Assembly (NCBI GenBank): GCA_964556885.1
Contig: CAZKYP010000072.1
Span: forward strand, 1-14,845
Direction: 5' to 3'
Origin: CAZKYP01 sp964556885
GTDB lineage: Bacteria > Planctomycetota > Phycisphaerae > Sedimentisphaerales > Anaerobacaceae
Length of the DNA: 14,845 nucleotides
Numbering within the stretch: position 1 is the stretch's first letter; each line of letters opens with the position of its first letter. Made by a program: the position numbers and the translations under genes. The notes below the pieces were generated by a model, which was not told the origin of the DNA, made no database searches, and saw only the letters and a program-made list of their open reading frames with translations. This document shows positions 1 through 7,540 of this stretch, in pieces.

Positions 1-160
1 TCAAGAGAGCACAAGGTACGACGTTGCTGCTTCATAGATATCATGTCCGCCGTGTTCAATTATAGATGTTGTTGCCTTCTTGAGCAAGCACATTCGGTCG
101 TTCTATTTCAAGTTCAAGGCGTATCTTATAGGCTTCACTCTGTGAGATAACTTTATCCAT
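1..160 (-). pseudogene. possible small frameshifted ORF remnant
   Basis: On the minus strand an ATG at 160-158 opens a 34-residue frame beginning MDKVISQSEAYKIRLELEIE, which stops at 56-58. A second minus-strand frame offset by one base overlaps its end, runs on as ...TSIIEHGGHDIYEAATSYLVLS and stops at 1-3. Read together with one frameshift near position 80-90 they would make a protein-like stretch of about 50 residues. No family is recognised and no clear Shine-Dalgarno sequence precedes the ATG. This may be the broken end of a gene or chance; confidence is low. Confidence 0.15.
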
Positions 161-309
161 TTTTCTATATAAGAAGCGTATCTCATGGAGTAAATGTTGA
201 TTCACCCAATTAGATAAATTTAAAAAAACCGCTATCTATTCGGGTGAAAGTCCATATTTTGGTGTAAAAGTCGCTTTTTTACTATTTCGGCTGTTTTTGG
301 GAATGAGTT
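161..309. other. intergenic, nothing recognised
   Basis: AT-rich spacer downstream of the minus-strand gene that ends at 310. I see no hairpin followed by a T-run on the minus strand strong enough to call a terminator; the only T-run there (complement of the A-run near 221-226) follows a stem of about 3 base pairs. Together with 1-160 this makes about 309 bases without a confident gene. Confidence 0.4.
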
Positions 310-1995
310 TTAATTATCCAGGCTGATAATTTCGCCTCTTGACATAATTATGACCGGGCATGCGGCCTGCTGGGCGAAGGTTTGGGCGTCGTTGATTGTG
401 CCGATGAATTCGCCCCAGTGATATGGTATAGCCAGTCCGGGCTGGATGTATGTCGTGGCCGCTGCCGCTTCGGTTGCGTTCATTGCATAGGTACCACTGA
501 CCGGCAGAAACGCTGCATCGATTTCGCCGAGTGTTTTCATCTCTTCTATAAGGTCGGTATCGCCGGCCACATAAATACGCCGGCCGCCTATTTCTATAAT
601 AAATCCGAGCCAGTTCATCGATTTTGGGTGTCTTGTTGTGTTGATATTGTAGGCGGGCACGCCCGTCACGGTAACGCCGCTGTATTCGACTGTCTCGCCG
701 GGCGCGATTACCTGACCGCTGCCGTAAGATTGAATGACATCGGCTGGGGCGAGAATGAGTGTGTTGTCGTTGGATGCCCTTGCGATATGGGTTGGCGAAA
801 AATGGTCGCTGTGACTGTGGGTGACTAATACCAGGTCTGCATCATGGGGAGAATCGGTGAATATCCTCGGATCGACATAAACAACCGCATCTTCGGTCCA
901 CAGTTTCACACTTGCATGACCTATCCATTGAATGTAAACGGTTTGGGTGGCTTTCGTCCAGTTGTCCGCGAGGATTGCAAGGTCTGCAAAGTTCACAATT
1001 CCGTCACCGAGCGGCCCTGCGCCGATATCAACTGATAGCTCACTTTCAAGCCAGTGCATAGCGAGCATGGAAAAATCACGGAAGTCCACTGCTCCGTTTC
1101 CGTCGAAGTCGACTATCGGCAGTATCGGCGCCTGCCAGATGTCCCAGCCGCCATAGCCGCCGTCTCTGGTGGAATAGAAATATAGGGAGCGGCCGTCGGG
1201 TGATAGATTCGGGCCGCCGCTTGCGGATGAAGAGGTTGCTGAAGATCCGATTCTTACAGGCTCATTCCATTCATCGGATACGGTCTTTCGTCTTGCAACC
1301 CACAGCTCAGCGTTGTTTTCCGGGTAACCGCGTGCGAAAAAGAGCGTCCGTCCGTCAGGCGAGATGTGGGGAAACCATTGGTATTGTGAGCTGTTTACTA
1401 TCGGGCCGAGGTTTACAGGTGTGCTCCAGTCGTCGTTTTTTGTCGGCCGCGACGAGACGTATATATCCATGGCGCCGAAACCGCCGGACCTGCCCGATGC
1501 AAAGTATAGCTGCAAACCGTCCGGAGAGATACACACCGTTGCTTCCGCGGCGGTGGTATTGATTACACCGAGATTCACTGGCGCAGACCAGGGCTGGTCT
1601 TTAGCGGCTCGTTTGGATACCCAGATATCGGAATTAAGTTCTCCTCCAACAGGACGCCGCGATTCGAAATAGAGCTCCAGCTCGTCAGCCGGCAGGCTCG
1701 GGCTGCCGTCGAAATATTCGCTGTTGACGTTGGCGCCGAGGTTCACAGCCCGCAGCCAGTTATCTCCCTGAGCAGCTCTTGTCGAGGTCCAGATATCGTA
1801 GTGGCCGGACCCGCCGGGCCGGTCGGAGGCAAAATAAATCTTCAGGCCGTCCGATGATATGCTCGATATGCCGTCGTTGGATGTACTGTTAATGGGTGAA
1901 TCGAGATTGACGGGGGCACCTAAGGTGAAATCTGCATTTACCCGGGAAGCCGTTGTTATCAGCAACAGGGCGGTAATGATAAATTTTTTCTTCAT
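310..1995 (-). CDS. secreted PD40 propeller / dockerin-like / metallo-beta-lactamase-fold fusion protein
   Basis: 561 residues. The start is the ATG at 1995 (MKKKFII...), chosen because AAGG lies 6 bases upstream and it begins a clean signal peptide with likely cleavage after VNA at residue 21; the ATG at 2001 is an alternative and the open frame further upstream is not signal-like. Five PD40 (TolB/WD40-like) propeller repeats occupy about 43-74, 97-129, 153-184, 208-237 and 261-288, each with an SxDGxxLYF-like core and a DIW/DIY strand. Residues 295-346 are a dockerin-like EF-hand pair: the first loop has D296, D298, N300 and D307, while the second is degenerate but ends FADLAILADNW. Residues 352-561 are an UlaG/UPF0173-like metal-dependent hydrolase domain with HxHxDH at H393, H395, D397, H398, probable ligands H456, D479 (AGDTD) and H526. 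It probably acts outside the cytoplasm. Substrate unknown. Combining three such domains in one chain is unusual. Confidence 0.85.
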   Translation of the reverse strand: MKKKFIITALLLITTASRVNADFTLGAPVNLDSPINSTSNDGISSISSDGLKIYFASDRPGGSGHYDIWTSTRAAQGDNWLRAVNLGANVNSEYFDGSPSLPADELELYFESRRPVGGELNSDIWVSKRAAKDQPWSAPVNLGVINTTAAEATVCISPDGLQLYFASGRSGGFGAMDIYVSSRPTKNDDWSTPVNLGPIVNSSQYQWFPHISPDGRTLFFARGYPENNAELWVARRKTVSDEWNEPVRIGSSATSSSASGGPNLSPDGRSLYFYSTRDGGYGGWDIWQAPILPIVDFDGNGAVDFRDFSMLAMHWLESELSVDIGAGPLGDGIVNFADLAILADNWTKATQTVYIQWIGHASVKLWTEDAVVYVDPRIFTDSPHDADLVLVTHSHSDHFSPTHIARASNDNTLILAPADVIQSYGSGQVIAPGETVEYSGVTVTGVPAYNINTTRHPKSMNWLGFIIEIGGRRIYVAGDTDLIEEMKTLGEIDAAFLPVSGTYAMNATEAAAATTYIQPGLAIPYHWGEFIGTINDAQTFAQQAACPVIIMSRGEIISLDN

Positions 1996-2001
1996 TTTCA
2001 T

Positions 2002-2005
2002 CCTT
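2002..2005 (-). promoter_or_regulatory. ribosome binding site deciding the 1995 start
   Basis: The minus strand reads AAGG here, six bases before the ATG at 1995. The more upstream ATG at 2001 would place this sequence directly against the start codon, so 1995 is preferred. Confidence 0.5.
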
Positions 2006-2117
2006 GCTTTCTGTGTTATATGCAGAATCATCACCTCTTTTGGGTTTGCAGAAGACTCCGAATGTTTGAAAAAAGGCATACAATATGCTCTTTTCAGGAG
2101 CCTCCGTGTATAACTAT

Positions 2118-2145
2118 ATGATAATTGTTTGCGTCTGCGGGTCAA
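2118..2145 (-). promoter_or_regulatory. sigma70-like promoter of the propeller/hydrolase gene
   Basis: On the minus strand, TTGACC (2145-2140) and TATCAT (2123-2118) are separated by 16 bases; each matches five of six consensus positions. Transcription would start near 2111, giving a leader of about 115 bases before the ATG at 1995. Confidence 0.5.
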
Positions 2146-2528
2146 GTAAAAACCGGATGTGCGGCGTTTTGATCTGAAAACTAAAGGCTTTTTGGTAAAA
2201 CATGGTGATTTCATCATGTTAATTGTTTAGATTTTGCTTGACGAAAAACCGGTTAATTTGTTTTAATATTGGTTGAGGTTTGTCGATTTCATTTGCACTG
2301 TGAGGAATTTCTCGTGTTTTTCGAACTAATTATCCGGGCCGATAATGAATTATATAGTAATATGATTTATCCTCATAATGCTTCATACCGACATATAATT
2401 GATATACTTTTGCAATTATGTACGTGATAAACATGGTTTTTTCATAACAAAGGCGTTTATATACGATAAATAAATCAGGTTTGTGAGCTGGTTTGATGAA
2501 TTGCGAAACGGTCGTTTTTTCGTAAAGA
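2146..2528. other. intergenic region between divergent secreted-protein genes
   Basis: AT-rich spacer with no convincing gene on either strand. It holds a near copy (2327-2346) of the 20 bases at the 3' end of the minus-strand gene (311-330), discussed as a finding. No RNA gene or terminator is recognised. Confidence 0.4.
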
Positions 2529-2534
2529 TATAAT
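2529..2534 (+). promoter_or_regulatory. candidate -10 box for the modular secreted protein
   Basis: A perfect TATAAT lies 36 bases upstream of the start codon at 2570. No good -35 box is visible at 16-18 bases spacing (the nearest, TTGCGA at 2501-2506, is 22 bases away), so this call is weak. Confidence 0.3.
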
Positions 2535-2556
2535 AATCACATATTGAGTATTTTGT

Positions 2557-2562
2557 AGGAGG
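2557..2562 (+). promoter_or_regulatory. strong ribosome binding site
   Basis: A perfect AGGAGG sits 7 bases before the ATG at 2570, fixing that start. Confidence 0.8.
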
Positions 2563-2569
2563 TATCTTC

Positions 2570-4831
2570 ATGTGTACGAAATTGATTTCTGTGGTTTCTG
2601 CAATCCTGGTGCTGGGCCTGGTGTCCACGAGCTTCGGAGTTGTGATAGGGGATTTCGAGGACAGTATGGATGGCTGGAGGGCCGCAAGTGCCAATATACA
2701 AACAGGTTTCAGCACAACAGGAGCTACGTTGAACCAGAAGAGTCTATGGATCGAAACGCCGAACGGCAATGTCGATGCACTTGTGCTCGATTTGGTTGCC
2801 AATAACCTGGTAGAAGAATTTCGGAATAATCTTAAGGTTTCGTTTGATGTAACCAGGCTGCTTTCCGAATGGGTCCAAGCCGACAGCTCATGGTGCGAGT
2901 TGACAATGGATGTCCGTGCCGGCAGCAATGAAGAGGGCGGCACATGGGTGTATCGGGGAGGAATGGTAGGATCGGCGACCTGGACCATTGAATATGGCGA
3001 CGGTGTCATGAGCGCCGTATATGACTACTCCCGGGCTCATAATCAGATCGATTATGATAATCTTGAGTATCTGGAGCTTATATTCATGACGAATTGGGGC
3101 GGCTATAGTCCCGGTGGTGTTTATTACATTGATAATGTTCAGATGTTCGGGGGCGGTGCGGCTTACGACCCGACACCGGCCGACGGGGAGAAAAGTATAT
3201 CTGTTAATACGACCCTTGGCTGGACATCGGGAGTGTATGCCGATAAGCATGATGTGTACATCGGCACAAACTTGAATGATGTGGAAAATGCCGATAGGGA
3301 TAATCCGTTGGGCGTGCTTGCAGCTCAGGATTACGAGGGAAATTCGTATAATCCCGGCACTCTTTTGTCAGGCCAGAGTTATTTCTGGCGTATCGATGAA
3401 GTCAGTGGTGCTGATATATGGAAGGGTGATATCTGGAGCTTTACTACCGCTTATCCCGGAAGCTATGTGTTGGGGGATTGGGAGGATAATCTGGATGGTT
3501 GGATTTTGTATCCGGGTAGTGATGCTCAGTTAAGTTATAGTACTACCGGGGCGACATTGAATGAAAAGAGCCTTAAGGTGACAGTTCCAAGCTCATACTG
3601 GATTATACGTCTTAATCTTAACGCCGGACAGCTTCAAGCCCTTAAAGAGCATGATCTTATTTCTATGGACGTAACATGGCTTGCTTCCGAGTGGGAAGGC
3701 CATGACTGGGCCCAAATTCAAAAAATTGCAATAAATTCCGCCGCAACGGGGTGGAGTGAAGTGGACTATCCTACAAGTGATACGACAAGTCCTGAAGATC
3801 CAGGAGCGTGGAGTCCGGCTTTCGGGGAAGTTGATACGAGGACACTTGTCTGGGACTACTCAGGTATTAATGTGGCAAGTATTGAACCCGGTGGATGGAC
3901 GCAGATAAATATTTCACAGAATCATGATTCAGGTGCGGGTTCCGGAATTTATTACTTCGATAATATGCGTTTAATCAATTCGAAAATTGCTTCTGATCCA
4001 TACCCTGAGATTGGCGAAGAAGAAGTCCCGACACAGCCTACTCTTAGTTGGGAGTCGGGAAGGAATGCAGTTGCGCATAACGTTTACCTGGGTGATAATT
4101 TTGATGATGTTAACGAGGCCGGCCTGGATGATCCAAGAGGTGTATTAGTCAGCCGGAATCAACAAGATATTAAGTATAAAGTTACCGTCGTTCTGGAGTA
4201 CGGTGCGACTTATTATTGGCGAGTCGATGAGGTTACCAACGACGGAACTATTACTAAAGGCGACGTGTGGCGATTTACTACTGGCAACTACGTTATCGTG
4301 GACGATTTCGAGGACTATAACGATTATCCGCCCGATGAGATATGGAACACTTGGATCGACGGCTACGGCGATGCCGCCAACGGCTCGACAGCCGGTTATC
4401 CGGACCCGGACTTCGTAATCGGTGAGCATTATATGGAGACAACGATTGTTCACAGCGGCCGCCAGTCGATGCCGATTTTCTATGACAATACCGCCGGTCT
4501 CTCCGAGGTGACCAGGACATTGAACGCAAACTGGACACAAAACAACGTCGTCACGTTGACGCTGTTTTTCTATGGCGATGCTGAAAATGCGGCCGAGCCG
4601 TTATATATCGCTCTTAACGGCAGCGCCGTGATTACCAACAGCAACGCGAATGCGGCGACGGTCACCGAGTGGACGAGATGGGATATCCCATTGCAGGAAT
4701 TTGCGAATAAGGGCGTCAATCTCAGTAATGTCCGTACGCTGTCCGTAGGTCTCGGCAACAAAACCAGCCCGAAGGTCGGCGGCGGCTCAGGCCGCATGTT
4801 TATTGACGATATCCGCCTGTATCGACAGTAA
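2570..4831 (+). CDS. secreted modular protein with three jelly-roll-like and two Fn3-like modules
   Basis: 753 residues. A signal peptide (hydrophobic residues 5-20) is probably cleaved after SFG at 23. Modules in order: jelly-roll-like 1 (about 24-195, opening GDFEDSMDGW), Fn3-like 1 (about 199-294, opening YDPTPADGEKSI, closing WSFTT), jelly-roll-like 2 (about 299-470, opening GDWEDNLDGW), Fn3-like 2 (about 476-572, closing WRFTT), jelly-roll-like 3 (about 576-753, opening DDFEDYNDYP, closing FIDDIRLYRQ). Modules 1 and 2 are clear duplicates, sharing STTGATLN(Q/E)KSL, an SEW segment and a YYxDNxxx end. Module 3 is a different subtype that I recognise as a recurring C-terminal module of planctomycete exoproteins. 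No catalytic domain is visible. Such modules often bind carbohydrate, so a role in attachment or polysaccharide binding is inferred, not shown. No sorting signal follows the last module. The gene ends just before a strong terminator, so it is transcribed alone. Confidence 0.85.
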   Translation: MCTKLISVVSAILVLGLVSTSFGVVIGDFEDSMDGWRAASANIQTGFSTTGATLNQKSLWIETPNGNVDALVLDLVANNLVEEFRNNLKVSFDVTRLLSEWVQADSSWCELTMDVRAGSNEEGGTWVYRGGMVGSATWTIEYGDGVMSAVYDYSRAHNQIDYDNLEYLELIFMTNWGGYSPGGVYYIDNVQMFGGGAAYDPTPADGEKSISVNTTLGWTSGVYADKHDVYIGTNLNDVENADRDNPLGVLAAQDYEGNSYNPGTLLSGQSYFWRIDEVSGADIWKGDIWSFTTAYPGSYVLGDWEDNLDGWILYPGSDAQLSYSTTGATLNEKSLKVTVPSSYWIIRLNLNAGQLQALKEHDLISMDVTWLASEWEGHDWAQIQKIAINSAATGWSEVDYPTSDTTSPEDPGAWSPAFGEVDTRTLVWDYSGINVASIEPGGWTQINISQNHDSGAGSGIYYFDNMRLINSKIASDPYPEIGEEEVPTQPTLSWESGRNAVAHNVYLGDNFDDVNEAGLDDPRGVLVSRNQQDIKYKVTVVLEYGATYYWRVDEVTNDGTITKGDVWRFTTGNYVIVDDFEDYNDYPPDEIWNTWIDGYGDAANGSTAGYPDPDFVIGEHYMETTIVHSGRQSMPIFYDNTAGLSEVTRTLNANWTQNNVVTLTLFFYGDAENAAEPLYIALNGSAVITNSNANAATVTEWTRWDIPLQEFANKGVNLSNVRTLSVGLGNKTSPKVGGGSGRMFIDDIRLYRQ

Positions 4832-4875
4832 GGAGAATTATCGACTTACAATAATATAAACAGTAAGTGTTATTT

Positions 4876-4921
4876 AAGAGCTTATACCGGGCAGTTACGG
4901 GTATAAGCTCTTCTTTTTTTA
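4876..4921 (+). terminator. intrinsic terminator
   Basis: A perfect 13-base-pair stem (4876-4888 with 4900-4912) encloses an 11-base loop and is followed by a T-rich tract to 4921. It separates the modular secreted protein from malate dehydrogenase; the next promoter begins 8 bases further on. Confidence 0.9.
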
Positions 4922-4928
4922 TAGTATG

Positions 4929-4957
4929 TTGACAAAGATGATCGATAACAATACTAT
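4929..4957 (+). promoter_or_regulatory. sigma70-like promoter of mdh
   Basis: A perfect TTGACA (4929-4934) is followed after exactly 17 bases by TACTAT (4952-4957). Transcription would begin about 4963-4966, only a few bases before the mdh ATG at 4969, which fits the absence of a Shine-Dalgarno sequence there. Confidence 0.65.
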
Positions 4958-4968
4958 AACCCTTCTAT

Positions 4969-5901
4969 ATGGCAAGAAACAAGATAACAATTGTTGGTGC
5001 GGGCAACGTCGGAGCGACGACGGCCCATATCGCCGCAACACAAAGGCTCGGCGATATCGTTCTGATTGATATCGTGGAAGGTCTCGCCGAAGGCAAGGCC
5101 CTTGATATCGCCGAAGCCGCCCCAATACAGCTTTACGATTGCCAATTAACCGGAACTTGTGACTGGGAAACGACCGCCGGCAGCGACGTTGTTATCATAA
5201 CGAGCGGCCTTGCCCGCAGGCCCGGTATGAGCCGGGACGATTTGCTCGCGAAGAATGTGCAGATTGTCAAAGGCGTAAGTGAAAAGGTTGCCGAATATTC
5301 GCCCAACGGCATCGTTATAGTCGTATGCAATCCGCTCGATGCGATGGTATATACTGCGGCTAAAGTGACCAACTTTGCAAAGAACAGGATTATGGGAATG
5401 GCCGGTGCGCTGGATTCGGCGCGTTTTAGCTGTTTTCTCGCAGCCGAGCTTAGTGTCAGTGTAGAGGATATCAAATGCGTTCTGATGGGCGGCCACGGTG
5501 ACGACATGGTTCCCTTACCCAGATTCACATCCGTTTGTGGAATACAGCTAACTCAATTACTCGATGACGAAAAAATATCTAAACTCATCGAACGGACCAG
5601 AAACGGCGGCATCGAGATCGTGAATCTGCTCGGCTACAGCGCCTATTATGCCCCCGCCGCCGGGGCGGTGAAAATGGCCGAGGCGATACTGAAAGATAAG
5701 AAAAATATCGTATCATGTTGTGCATATTGCGATAAAGAATACAATGCAGGGGGGTACTTTGTCGGCGTTCCCGCCGTACTTGGTGCCAATGGGGTTGAAA
5801 AGGTTCTCGAACTCGATTTGAATATATCTGAACAGGCCCAGTTCGAAAAGTCGCTTGAACACGTTAAACAGCTTGTGACTCAGGTTCATAAACTGCTATA
5901 A
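4969..5901 (+). CDS. mdh: malate dehydrogenase (LDH-like MDH family)
   Basis: 310 residues, full length for the lactate-dehydrogenase-like MDH family. It interconverts malate and oxaloacetate with NAD+/NADH in the cytoplasm. The N-terminal Rossmann fold has GAGNVG at 10-15 and an acidic D34 at the end of the second strand, which favours NAD over NADP. The mobile substrate loop reads ARRPGMSRDDL (82-92), with Arg residues at 83/84 and 89 that select a dicarboxylic substrate over lactate. N121 (CNPLD), the catalytic D149 with R152 (ALDSARF) and the catalytic H176 (GGHGDDM) are all present. The Cys-rich stretch SCCAYCD (249-255) has more cysteines than usual for the family. No ribosome binding site precedes the ATG, and the promoter predicts a nearly leaderless mRNA. 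The gene sits between a strong terminator and the ATPase operon, so it is probably a single-gene unit. Confidence 0.95.
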   Translation: MARNKITIVGAGNVGATTAHIAATQRLGDIVLIDIVEGLAEGKALDIAEAAPIQLYDCQLTGTCDWETTAGSDVVIITSGLARRPGMSRDDLLAKNVQIVKGVSEKVAEYSPNGIVIVVCNPLDAMVYTAAKVTNFAKNRIMGMAGALDSARFSCFLAAELSVSVEDIKCVLMGGHGDDMVPLPRFTSVCGIQLTQLLDDEKISKLIERTRNGGIEIVNLLGYSAYYAPAAGAVKMAEAILKDKKNIVSCCAYCDKEYNAGGYFVGVPAVLGANGVEKVLELDLNISEQAQFEKSLEHVKQLVTQVHKLL

Positions 5902-5902
5902 A

Positions 5903-5918
5903 AGGAAAATTTCCTTCT
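5903..5918 (+). terminator. weak candidate terminator after mdh
   Basis: An inverted repeat AAGGAAA / TTTCCTT follows the mdh stop with essentially no loop, so only about 6 AT-rich pairs can form around an AAT loop. A T-run (TTTTTT) comes some 12 bases later. This is too weak to be sure that transcription stops before the ATPase operon. Confidence 0.2.
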
Positions 5919-6023
5919 GTAATCGGTTGTTTTTTGTCGAATGATAAGATAGTTTAACTACTTTTCAAATTGGGTTCTTAATAACAGGAAAACCCATAGA
6001 TATTTTTTGAGAATCAGGCAAGT

Positions 6024-6052
6024 TTGAATGAACCTGTGATTATTCAGTTAAT
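6024..6052 (+). promoter_or_regulatory. weak promoter candidate for the V-type ATPase operon
   Basis: TTGAAT (6024-6029) and GTTAAT (6047-6052) are separated by 17 bases, each matching four of six consensus positions. It is the best pair seen in the 191-base gap between mdh and the operon, but it is not distinctive. Confidence 0.25.
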
Positions 6053-6092
6053 GAGTTTTTGGATTAATTGATCATATAAAGGGAATAAGGAT

Positions 6093-6722
6093 ATGCTTAC
6101 AGATATAGAATCCTTTGTGAAAAAACTGGAATCCGAAGGTGTTGACGCCGGTAAAAAGGCCGCTGAGAAGATTGAGGCTGGTGCTCAAAGTCAGGCGGAC
6201 AAAATAATTGCCGACGGCAAGGCCAGAGCAGAGCAGATAATTGCGGAAGCTAATGCTGAGGCCGAGAAAATCAAGAACAGAATGAATTCTTCCTTGGAGC
6301 TGGCCTCACGTGATGCTGTCTACATGCTTCGTGAAAAGCTGATCCGGCAGCTTAAAGCTATTCTGAACCGGCATGTCGAACAGGCTCTCCGGGATGAGCA
6401 GACGCTTACGAATGTATTGCGCGAGGTGATCCCGGTTTTAGCGAAAGCTGATGCGAATCGCAAGCTTACCGCTGAGATTAATATCTCCGATGAAATAAAA
6501 AGCAGGTTGCTGGAAAGCTCACTTAGAGAGCTTATATATTCGCTCAGGAACCAGAATGTCGAGGTGGATGCAAAATATAACCTGGCGAAAGCGGGCTTCG
6601 AGTTTAAGATTGAAGGTTCAACCATAGAGGTAAGCGCCGAATCCGTTACGGCATTGCTTGCGGAGATGGTAGATCCCGAGCTCCGGGAAATCCTTGAGAA
6701 GGCGACAGAGCAAAAGAATTAA
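6093..6722 (+). CDS. atpE: V-type ATPase subunit E (peripheral stalk)
   Basis: 209 residues. Subunit E forms the peripheral stalk that holds the catalytic head against rotation. Residues about 10-105 are a long charged, Ala-rich helix typical of stalk coiled coils (KAAEKIEAGAQSQADKIIAD and onward), followed by a globular C-terminal domain (about 105-205) that binds the head in characterised members. The ATG is preceded by AAAGGGA 8 bases upstream and by AAGG directly before it. This is the first gene of the operon; subunit G, its usual coiled-coil partner in archaeal and Thermus enzymes, is not present in the cluster, so E may pair with itself or with a protein encoded elsewhere. Identification rests on the fold pattern, size and its position ahead of A and B; sequence identity of E subunits is low in general. 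Confidence 0.85.
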   Translation: MLTDIESFVKKLESEGVDAGKKAAEKIEAGAQSQADKIIADGKARAEQIIAEANAEAEKIKNRMNSSLELASRDAVYMLREKLIRQLKAILNRHVEQALRDEQTLTNVLREVIPVLAKADANRKLTAEINISDEIKSRLLESSLRELIYSLRNQNVEVDAKYNLAKAGFEFKIEGSTIEVSAESVTALLAEMVDPELREILEKATEQKN

Positions 6723-6766
6723 AACTGTATTATGAACCCGTCGGTTTGGACGATAATAATCATATA

Positions 6767-7504
6767 ATGATGGACGGATTTCGCAGACATTATTATTTGC
6801 TTAGTGCTCTTGCGGCTTTGGAGCCGATGGGAAGTGTTCCGCCGATGAGCAAACTGGAATTTTTTGAGCAGGTTATCGATTCGAACGGTCCGGCCGAAAC
6901 TGTCGAAATGATTCTGCTGAGTGATGATTTGGTCCAGTATGAGTCGTTGCTGGCGGAAGACATTGAGCCGGACCGGACCGACATGGCGGTTCTTTCTATC
7001 GACAAGACGGATAATGAAGCTATACTGCCGGATTTCCTTTTGCCTGAAGATCAAACGGACGAGCAGGAAAATAAGCGTATGTTTTCGGACAGCCTTTGGT
7101 CGAGATTTTTCCACCATGCGGCGTCCATAGCAAAGAGCAGGCAAAGCAGCTTTTTAAAGGCGTGGATTGGTTTTGAAGTCGGCCTTCGCAATGCTCTTGT
7201 CGAGGCTCGTGCACAAGTCCTTGAGCTGGATTCCGCCGGTTATCTCGTAGCGTCACAATTAGCGGATAATGATACGGATTACAGTTTTATCATATCGGCC
7301 TGGTCTGCGGCTTCTAATCCCCTTGCGGCCATGGAAGCTCTGGATAAGGCGAGATGGGAATGGCTTGAGGAACGTGGTAAATGGTACAGCTTTTCAGCAT
7401 GTGAAATAGAAGTTTATGCCGCCAGGCTCGTACTTCTGCATCGATGGCGGCGTATTTTGTCCGAGAAACAGCAGCGAAATGTTTCTAATTTTAAAGCTAA
7501 TTAA
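6767..7504 (+). CDS. DUF2764 family protein of V-type ATPase operon
   Basis: 245 residues from the ATG at 6767; an in-frame TTG at 6746 would add seven residues, and the ATG at 6770 is also possible. None has a clear Shine-Dalgarno sequence. The start HYYLLSALAALEP resembles the YYLVxSLP opening I know from DUF2764 proteins, and the C-terminal helical part has the expected WEWLEERGKWYSFSACEIEV pattern followed by YAARLVLLHRW. The family is known from V-type ATPase operons of Chlamydia, spirochetes and Bacteroidetes, always beside subunit A, and has no settled function. Its place between E and A matches that of subunit C (the shaft cap that docks the rotor on the K ring) in archaeal operons, so I infer it may be a divergent C-like subunit. 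It is soluble with no membrane segment. The gene lies 44 bases after E and 36 bases before A. Confidence 0.8.
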   Translation: MMDGFRRHYYLLSALAALEPMGSVPPMSKLEFFEQVIDSNGPAETVEMILLSDDLVQYESLLAEDIEPDRTDMAVLSIDKTDNEAILPDFLLPEDQTDEQENKRMFSDSLWSRFFHHAASIAKSRQSSFLKAWIGFEVGLRNALVEARAQVLELDSAGYLVASQLADNDTDYSFIISAWSAASNPLAAMEALDKARWEWLEERGKWYSFSACEIEVYAARLVLLHRWRRILSEKQQRNVSNFKAN

Positions 7505-7540
7505 AAAATCATTAATACCGTTTAATAGTGAGGAATTACT

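Noticed and set aside
382..828. Plus-strand open frame opposite the hydrolase domain
   Set aside because: The opposite strand carries the intact HxHxDH hydrolase; the plus frame has no ribosome binding site and no family likeness.
1996..2217. Longer N-terminus for the propeller/hydrolase protein
   Set aside because: The extension is basic, lacks a ribosome binding site, and would bury the signal peptide; the promoter at 2118-2145 also lies inside it.
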